A DNA stretch of 64,000 nucleotides, taken from Neptuniibacter marinus. Lineage in GTDB: Bacteria > Pseudomonadota > Gammaproteobacteria > Pseudomonadales > Balneatricaceae. The stretch spans positions 62,001 to 126,000 of the forward strand of contig NZ_LUTR01000004.1 in NCBI RefSeq assembly GCF_001597725.1, written 5' to 3'. The position numbers were made by a program, and so were the translations under genes. The notes under the pieces were generated by a model. The model did no database searches. It saw only the letters and a list, made by a program, of their open reading frames with translations, and was not told the DNA's origin. Within the stretch, counting starts at the first letter, position 1; the number at the start of each line of letters is the position of its first letter. Positions 63,375 through 64,000 of this stretch are shown here, one piece after another.

Positions 63375-63435
63375 CTCACTTAAGTTATTTACTTAACGTC
63401 CTCGTCATCTATTAGAGAGACTAAGAAACACTTTA

Positions 63436-64000
63436 ATGACAAAAGCATTAGAATCACTTGATACATCGCGCTCGCTAGCTGAACTTAATCCACGTATAGG
63501 TGAGAAAGTTCAGATTGAAACCCGAGCGCCCCGCGCCCGCTATTCTGTTCAATTATTAGGCTACCGTGAAAACGGTAGTTTAATGGTCTCGGCACCGAAA
63601 AGCTCAGTCGTTAATACCGGAGCGCAAGTGACCGTTCGCTTAATGACAGGTAATTTTATCTGTGCATTTAGCGCTCGAATCTTGAAAATTCAAACCTCGC
63701 CTTTTGCTTATTGGCATTTAGAATACCCAAAAACGACAGAAGTTAGGCGTATCCGCAGTCACACGCGGGTTCCCGTTAATTTGTTGGTTTCAATTGATGA
63801 ATTTGAACAAGGTAAAGGGCTAAGACATGATTGGCCGATTAATGCTTATTGCACTGATATTAGTTTGAGCGGTGCTTGTGTTGATGCACCTGTGGCTTTA
63901 GGTAAGCAAGGCGATAAGCTGTTTATGACAACCCGTTTTTCTGTAGCTGGCGTAGATCAGGTTATTTTAACAACGGCGCTCATACGTAGTGTGCAACCCC
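63436..64000 (+). CDS. YcgR-like PilZ-domain protein, 5' part
   Basis: The gene starts with ATG at 63436 and runs off the end of the window, showing 188 residues. The N-terminal part (about 18-110) matches the YcgR/PilZN domain: GEKVQIETRAPRARYSVQLLGY and TGAQVTVRLMTGNFICAF. The C-terminal PilZ domain shows the c-di-GMP-binding RRIRSHTRVPV (RxxxR) and DISLSGACVD (D-x-S-x-x-G). YcgR brakes the flagellar motor when bound to c-di-GMP. The start and family are clear; the end is not in the window. Confidence 0.88.
   Translation, partial: MTKALESLDTSRSLAELNPRIGEKVQIETRAPRARYSVQLLGYRENGSLMVSAPKSSVVNTGAQVTVRLMTGNFICAFSARILKIQTSPFAYWHLEYPKTTEVRRIRSHTRVPVNLLVSIDEFEQGKGLRHDWPINAYCTDISLSGACVDAPVALGKQGDKLFMTTRFSVAGVDQVILTTALIRSVQP

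Overview
The window reads as a chromosomal segment of a marine, sulfur-oxidising gammaproteobacterium, most like the Oceanospirillaceae (Neptuniibacter/Neptunomonas/Amphritea type). That assignment is inferred from gene content and moderate A+T bias, not from a marker gene. Most of it is ordinary chromosome with short operons on both strands. No rRNA, tRNA, IS element or CRISPR array was seen.

Layout. 1-7.1 kb: end of a porin gene, mlaA, a phosphatase/STAS partner-switch pair, an unusual four-gene MotA/ExbB-like membrane cluster, and an EAL-HDOD protein. 7.4-23.8 kb: housekeeping and regulatory genes (mltC, a eukaryotic-type HisA, fused msrAB, tlyA, ridA, deaD, response regulator, folE, CZB chemoreceptor, LOG protein), plus one small decayed secreted-protein gene. 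22.4-30.9 kb: a sigma-54 activator followed by a full thiosulfate-oxidation cluster, soxC-D-X-Y-Z-A-(soxK-like)-B. SoxXA loads thiosulfate on SoxYZ, SoxB hydrolyses it to sulfate and SoxCD oxidises the remaining sulfane sulfur. 31-37.2 kb: a lipoprotein, epmC, a fused pair of gene remnants (LysR and SDR), and a copper/metal block (PCuAC, Sco, COG0523 GTPase, EamA exporter).

37.3-38.1 kb has no gene but holds two tandem intergenic transcription units. Each has a -35/-10 pair overlapped by a near-identical Fur-like box, several stem-loops and a strong terminator. They look like a duplicated iron-regulated sRNA pair analogous in layout to PrrF1/PrrF2, with C-rich (anti-Shine-Dalgarno-like) loops. 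38.1-53.7 kb: a chemoreceptor, an MBL-hydrolase remnant, a DUF1826 gene with an excellent Zur box, a YhiI-RbbA-YhhJ-type export system, PHA synthase with a P-type H+-ATPase, and ahpF/ahpC.

53.9-58.7 kb is a small defence island at the 3' end of trpB. It carries a reverse transcriptase-nitrilase fusion (DRT type 1/UG1 architecture) and a second gene with an in-frame stop. It is bounded by two 88-bp direct repeats that each contain the last ten codons of trpB; in those codons the copies differ only at synonymous positions. The intact trpB, a second chemoreceptor, pdxB and the start of a YcgR-like PilZ gene finish the window.

Strongest leads for novelty: the tandem Fur-box sRNAs, the trpB-anchored DRT1 island, and the MotA/ExbB-like cluster with a DUF2135-like periplasmic domain.
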